Part shown: piece by piece, positions 60,242-64,000 of the stretch
Layout: every line of letters begins with the position of its first letter
Numbering within the stretch: position 1 is the stretch's first letter
Assembly (NCBI GenBank): GCA_965198095.1
Contig: OZ240239.1
Coordinates: 2,542,001 to 2,606,000 of the forward strand
Reading direction: 5' to 3'
Origin: CBDFJH01 sp965198095
Lineage (GTDB): Bacteria > Latescibacterota > UBA2968 > GCA-2709665
DNA length: 64,000 nt
The notes under the pieces: model-generated
What the model saw: only the letters and a program-made list of their open reading frames with translations
The model's database searches: none
What the model was told of the DNA's origin: nothing
Program-made: the position numbers and the translations under genes

Positions 60242-61423
60242 ATGTGTCGGTTTTCGATGTTCGCTTTGTTGACCCTCCTTCCAGGTCTGATTCCCGGAAA
60301 CCCGTGCGCCGAAGATGAGCCTCGAGAGCGGCCGAAGCCCTTCGTCCGGGGCGGCGCCTACGACAAGCCGCACCTTTTCAGGTTTGCAACGGGAAGGGCC
60401 TCGCTCGGGGGGTACGCCGAGACTCATTTTCGTTACGAACGAGAGGAGGGGGTCACTGAGGAACTCACGTTCGTTCCGGTCCGGTTCAACCTGTTCTTTC
60501 ATGCCGCGATCTCGGAGCGATTCAGGATGGCGGCCGAGCTCGAGTTTGAGAAAGGCACCGAAGAAATCCTGCTTGAGCTCGCGATCCTGGATTTCGAACT
60601 GCATTCATCGTTGTCGCTCAGGGCGGGGATGCTTCTGACGCCGTTGGGCAGGTTCAATCTGGCCCACGACAGTCCGGCCAACAAGGTGACGGATCGGCCC
60701 CTCGTCAGCACTCAGATCGTCCCGACTGCGCTTTCAGAGCCAGGAATGGGGTTCTTTGGCGCCTTCTACCCCTCTCCTCGAACTCGGATAACCTACGAGC
60801 TTTATGCAGTGAACGGCCTGGATGCAGGCGTGATCGAGGAGAGTGCCGAAGGTACGCGCATCGCCGCGGGGCGTGGGAACATCGAGGACAACAACAATCG
60901 TCCGGCCTTCGCCGGGAGAATCGGGATCAGCCCTGTTCCAGAGGCGGAGGTGGGGATCTCCTGGCACGTCGGACAATACAATCAATCAAAGATGGAAGAT
61001 CTCGTCGTGGATGACGAGAGACAGCTGCGCATTTTCGCAGCGGACATCGAATACCGCCGGGTGCCTTACGAACTCGTTGGTGAGTATGCCCGGGCGAGTA
61101 TCGATCTACCACCCGGGCTGCAGGGATCGATCTATGCGGAAAAACAGCAGGGGTTCTACCTTCAAGGAAGCGCTGAGTTTCTGAGAGATAGGGTTTCCAC
61201 GGTCCCGGGATCGTTCTTTGAAGGCGTCGTGAGGGTTGACCGCATCGATCTCGATACCGACCTCGAGGGGGACGACCAGACGCGCCTCACGTTAGGCCTC
61301 AACTTTCGGCCAACGGAAGATTCCGTCTTTAAGCTGAACTACCTCTATCACTGGCACGACGACAGGAACAACGTGAGAGCGCTCGGCGCGGGCATCCTCT
61401 TCAGCGTGGCGACCTATTTCTGA
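60242..61423 (+). CDS. Porin-like outer-membrane beta-barrel protein
   Basis: A 393-residue protein with a short signal peptide (MFALLTLLPGLIPGNPCA). Landmarks: LGGYAETHFRYER, then FVPVRFNLFFHAAISERFRMAAELEFEKG and LELAILDFELHSSLSLRAGMLLTPLGRFNLAHDSPANKVTDRPLVS, a pattern seen in phosphate-selective porin O/P-like proteins, and ILFSVATYF at the C-terminus with terminal Phe. Start ATG 60242 follows an AAAGGG sequence; the open frame reaching upstream belongs to another frame of the Rieske gene. Third gene of the di-haem/Rieske set; probably the outer-membrane channel for the same substrate. Confidence 0.83.
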   Translation: MCRFSMFALLTLLPGLIPGNPCAEDEPRERPKPFVRGGAYDKPHLFRFATGRASLGGYAETHFRYEREEGVTEELTFVPVRFNLFFHAAISERFRMAAELEFEKGTEEILLELAILDFELHSSLSLRAGMLLTPLGRFNLAHDSPANKVTDRPLVSTQIVPTALSEPGMGFFGAFYPSPRTRITYELYAVNGLDAGVIEESAEGTRIAAGRGNIEDNNNRPAFAGRIGISPVPEAEVGISWHVGQYNQSKMEDLVVDDERQLRIFAADIEYRRVPYELVGEYARASIDLPPGLQGSIYAEKQQGFYLQGSAEFLRDRVSTVPGSFFEGVVRVDRIDLDTDLEGDDQTRLTLGLNFRPTEDSVFKLNYLYHWHDDRNNVRALGAGILFSVATYF

Positions 61424-61634
61424 GTCGTCTTGAGGAGCACATCGCACGGGCTTCGGGGTCGAAGCCCGCAAGCCCGACGGTTTCCCTGCTTGAGCGCCAG
61501 CCACGCACGTTCGGAGATTTACTCCAACCCGTCGCCGGCGGCCGGGATGCGATTCCGCCCACAGGCCGGCCGTGGGAGTCCGTGGTCTCTACGTAATCGG
61601 TTTTCGGCCTCCGAGACAAGGCCCGCCCGTGGTC

Positions 61635-62504
61635 TCACGCTGAACCATCGCGCATTCGCACATCCACCTCGAGCCGGGTTTTCCCGCCTCCCTGGAAAAC
61701 ACCCTGGGTCGGCGGCACGTCCCGGTAGTCGCGGCCCACTGCTATTCTCACGTGCCGTTGGCCGGTCACACGCCGGTTGGTGGGGTCAAAGCCGACCCAG
61801 CCAAGCTCCGGCAACAGGCATTCGACCCAAGCGTGAGTGGCGTTATCCGGCGCCTGCTCGCCAACCTGTCTGGCGACGCGCAGGTAGCCCGAGACGTATC
61901 GGGCAGGGATCCCCCAGGACCGGGCAATGGCGATCATGGCGTGAGCGTAGTCCTGGCAGACTCCGCTGCCCGACTCGAGGATGTGCTCGACGGGGGACGC
62001 CACCGAGGTGCTGCCCGGGACGTAGCGGAAGCTGCGGTGGAGGGTATCGGAAAGTTGCAACAGCCCCTTGAGAGGATCGTCGCCGCACTCGATCTCGTTT
62101 CGGTCCACGAAATCGTCGAGAAGGTGTGACGGCCCGGCCAACGCGCTCGGATGGGTAAAGTCCCAATGGATGAAAGACTCCCCCCAGGCGCGGATCTCCC
62201 GCCAGGCATCGACTCCGAGACCGTCGGGAAGGGGGGCCGAAGGCGCCAGTTCGACCGTGGACCGGGCTGTGATCTCCAAGTGCCGGTGCTCCCGGTGAAG
62301 GTTGAGGACATGCCGGGCGTTACCGAAACAGTCCGTCTCGACGGTCAGAGAAGCCGATGGTCGTGTTTCGATTTCGAAGTCCAGAAGTCGCTGTCTCTCA
62401 TCGCCGCGCGGCTTCAGGCAGAGCAACATCACGCACCCCCGCGCCCGGGATGCATATCGATAACGGGAAACGTGCTCGATCTCATATGGGACACTGGCGG
62501 ACAT
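61635..62504 (-). CDS. Transglutaminase-like cysteine protease-fold protein (bacterial Bact_transglu_N type)
   Basis: A 289-residue protein. The N-terminal beta domain (YEIEHVSRYRYASRARGCVMLLCLKPR) is followed by the papain-like core with SGSGVCQDYAHAMIAIARSWGIPARYVSGYL (catalytic Cys near residue 185), ATHAWVECLLPELGWVGFDPTN (His and Asp) and a terminal VGRDYRDVPPTQGVFQGGGKTRLEVDVRM. It is the last gene of a conserved trio with an alpha-E protein and a circularly permuted ATP-grasp protein, a set thought to make or cleave an unknown peptide. Confidence 0.92.
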   Translation of the reverse strand: MSASVPYEIEHVSRYRYASRARGCVMLLCLKPRGDERQRLLDFEIETRPSASLTVETDCFGNARHVLNLHREHRHLEITARSTVELAPSAPLPDGLGVDAWREIRAWGESFIHWDFTHPSALAGPSHLLDDFVDRNEIECGDDPLKGLLQLSDTLHRSFRYVPGSTSVASPVEHILESGSGVCQDYAHAMIAIARSWGIPARYVSGYLRVARQVGEQAPDNATHAWVECLLPELGWVGFDPTNRRVTGQRHVRIAVGRDYRDVPPTQGVFQGGGKTRLEVDVRMRDGSA

Positions 62505-62508
62505 GGTA

Positions 62509-63477
62509 TCAGCGGACCGGGGAGTCCTCGATGGGGTAGTCGATGTAAGCGGCGATCACCAGATCGTGGAGCTTCCGGCAATGCTCTCCGATCCACTGGA
62601 GAAGCTTCTCCCGGTCCTCCCGATCCGGCCAATCATAGTGGATCAGAGCGCAGAGGCGGCCGGCCAGCCGCCGGGCCAATGCGCCGGAGTGGATGCCGGG
62701 GCCTCGACCGATGGCGTCGAGCTCCTCGGCCGCCGAGTCGAGGGACCGGCAGAGCGAGCCGGGCAGCAGCGGATCCGTCACCAGCAAGTCCAGGACTTGG
62801 CGCGGCTGGACGTCGACGCTGTAGTTGCGGTTGTAAGCGTCAAACGCCTGGCAGAAGCGCAGAAGACCGGTCCAGTCCTCGCCTAAGGACTCGTCGATCC
62901 GCCGGCCGGCGACGACCTGAGCCAGAAACAACGAGGCCGAGGACTGGACCCGCTCCATGAAACGCCCCAGTCGCCAGAAACGCCAGCCTTCGTCACGATA
63001 CATGGTCACCTCCGCTACACCGGCGAAGGTGTCGATTTCACGCGCCGTTTCCACGTAGAAGTTCTCCGGGGAGACCTTCCAGATCTTCCGGATGCTCGAC
63101 TCCTGGAGCCGCAGATAGGCCAGGTTCAGGCAAGTCCACATTTCGGCGCTGATACAGTTGCGCATCTGGCGGGCGTTCTCGCGGCCCATGGCGAAGCAAC
63201 TCCATACCGAATCGGGATTGGAGCGCTCGAAAGTGAGATCGTCGGCCAGGGTGTAGGAATCGGCCAGGGTGTAGTCGTCGTCGCCCAGCAACTCGAGGTT
63301 GCCCCCGGGAGGCTGCCGGTTCAGGCTGAGGTAGATCCGGCTCCAGCCGAAATGGATCTCCCGGATCGGCCGATCCACCAGAGCCTCCACCTGCAATCGC
63401 AGCAGGCGGCAGAGATGCTCCGCCCTCTCCAGGTAACGGCCCATCCAATACAGACCTTGGGCATTGCGTGAAAGCAC
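62509..63477 (-). CDS. Alpha-E domain protein (DUF403)
   Basis: A 322-residue all-helical protein. The N-terminal MLSRNAQGLYWMGRYLERAEHLCRLL and the later FWRLGRFMERVQSSASLFL are the repeated R-Y/F-x-E-R-A helices of the family, with NYSVDVQPRQVLDLLVTDPLLPGSLCRSLDSA near residue 220. The family always accompanies a circularly permuted ATP-grasp enzyme and often a transglutaminase-like protein; its function is unknown. It lies 4 bp from the transglutaminase gene. Confidence 0.93.
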   Translation of the reverse strand: MLSRNAQGLYWMGRYLERAEHLCRLLRLQVEALVDRPIREIHFGWSRIYLSLNRQPPGGNLELLGDDDYTLADSYTLADDLTFERSNPDSVWSCFAMGRENARQMRNCISAEMWTCLNLAYLRLQESSIRKIWKVSPENFYVETAREIDTFAGVAEVTMYRDEGWRFWRLGRFMERVQSSASLFLAQVVAGRRIDESLGEDWTGLLRFCQAFDAYNRNYSVDVQPRQVLDLLVTDPLLPGSLCRSLDSAAEELDAIGRGPGIHSGALARRLAGRLCALIHYDWPDREDREKLLQWIGEHCRKLHDLVIAAYIDYPIEDSPVR

Positions 63478-63606
63478 TCCGGGTCTCCGCTGATCAATCC
63501 TGATTAATACTCGTGCTCATCTCCGCGTTCCCCAGCGCCGGTTGCGACCTGTTGAAGCCCAGCCGGTCGCGCTCCCCACGCCGGTGTTCATGGCGACCCC
63601 GTCTAC

Positions 63607-64000
63607 TCAGTCTCCCAACACCCACAGGTCTTTGCCGCCTCCACCCTGACTGGAGTTCACCACCAGGCTGCCCTGGCGAAGGGCGACGCGGCAGAATGCT
63701 CCGGGCACGATGCGGATCCGGCGGCCATGGAGCACAAATGGACGCAGATCGACGTGGCGCGGCGCGGCCTTCGATCACGCAGGGTGCGCGTGAGAGCGCC
63801 AGCACCGGCTGCGAGATGAAGTCGGCCGGATTGGCCCGCACCTGCTTGGCGTAGACATCGCGTTCTTCCGGCGTCGCGTGGGGACCGACCAGCATGCCGT
63901 AACCTCCGGACTCTCCTACGCGCTTCACGATCAGGCTTTCCAGGTTGTCGAGGGTGTACTCGAGCGCCTCGGGTCGACGGCAAAGATAGGTCTTCACGTT
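63607..64000 (-). pseudogene. Circularly permuted ATP-grasp protein, C-terminal fragment, frameshifted
   Basis: The frame entering from the right edge reads PEALEYTLDNLESLIVKRVGESGGYGMLVGPHATPEERD, ADFISQPVLALSRAPCVIEG, typical of DUF404/407 ATP-grasp proteins. Near 63760-63770 the continuation HVDLRPFVLHGRRIRIVPGAFCRVALRQGSLVVNSSQGGGGKDLWVL lies in another frame, ending TGA at 63607-63609. One or two bases are thus gained or lost inside a GC repeat (CGCGCCGCGC). It may be a disabled gene or a sequencing/assembly error. First gene of the trio with alpha-E and transglutaminase-like genes. Confidence 0.82.

Noticed and set aside
1..64000. CRISPR arrays, tRNA, rRNA, tmRNA or RNase P genes
   Set aside because: No regularly spaced repeats and no tRNA T-arm or rRNA-like signatures were seen on either strand, within the limits of reading by eye.

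Overview
The window is a GC-rich (about 60% by eye) chromosomal segment of an uncultured-type Gram-negative bacterium. Outer-membrane proteins, a TonB-dependent receptor and a lipoprotein-sorting system point to a diderm envelope. A peptidase carrying C-terminal dockerin-like calcium loops, several Gfo/Idh/MocA oxidoreductases with sugar-acid enzymes, a double-length UxaA protein and a phenylalanyl-tRNA synthetase of archaeal/spirochaetal type together resemble Latescibacterota/Poribacteria-like lineages. That placement is an inference; there is no rRNA or tRNA gene here to test it.

Layout. 1-4 kb: agmatine catabolism (aguB end, aguA), an M28 peptidase and an NCS2 purine permease. 4-7.7 kb: pheS-pheT on the minus strand behind a good sigma-70-type promoter and a T-box leader. 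7.8-14.1 kb: minus-strand DoxX/cupin pair, a three-gene membrane/phosphodiesterase operon, and a dipeptidase plus enolase-superfamily operon. 14.5-16.7 kb: an FGE-sulfatase-fold protein and glnA. 17-26 kb: an accessory region with an MpaB-type oxygenase, an RND exporter/LolA-like/outer-membrane-protein operon and remnants of IS1380, IS630 and IS3 elements. 26-30 kb: a TonB-dependent receptor and a triple-DUF4377 lipoprotein. 30.7-41.8 kb: a catabolic island (three Gfo/Idh/MocA proteins, two D-2-hydroxyacid dehydrogenases, SDR, TIM-barrel isomerase, threonine aldolase, phosphotriesterase-like lactonase, PAC2 protein).

42-47 kb: a heat-shock operon hsp20-dnaJ-clpB preceded by a near-perfect sigma-54 promoter and two palindromic upstream sites 40 bp apart. 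47.6-54.9 kb: YceI, an inositol-monophosphatase-like enzyme, an amidohydrolase overlapping a YedK-type peptidase, SMP-30, a small conserved protein and the 899-residue UxaA protein. 55-61.4 kb: an iron locus (DtxR/MntR-type repressor with a palindromic operator over its own promoter, FeoA, FeoB, a 57-residue membrane peptide), followed by a di-haem oxidoreductase, a Rieske protein and a porin-like protein. 61.6-64 kb: the conserved transglutaminase/alpha-E/ATP-grasp trio, its ATP-grasp member frameshifted.

The most unusual signals are: (1) a family of short CCTGCCTG...CAGGCAGG palindromes, inserted in frame at three places inside two transposase genes and out of frame at a fourth; (2) T-box control of an archaeal-type PheRS; (3) sigma-54 plus tandem operator control of a chaperone operon; (4) iron-uptake genes next to a di-haem/Rieske/porin cluster. 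No CRISPR array, phage, or complete secretion or defence system was seen.
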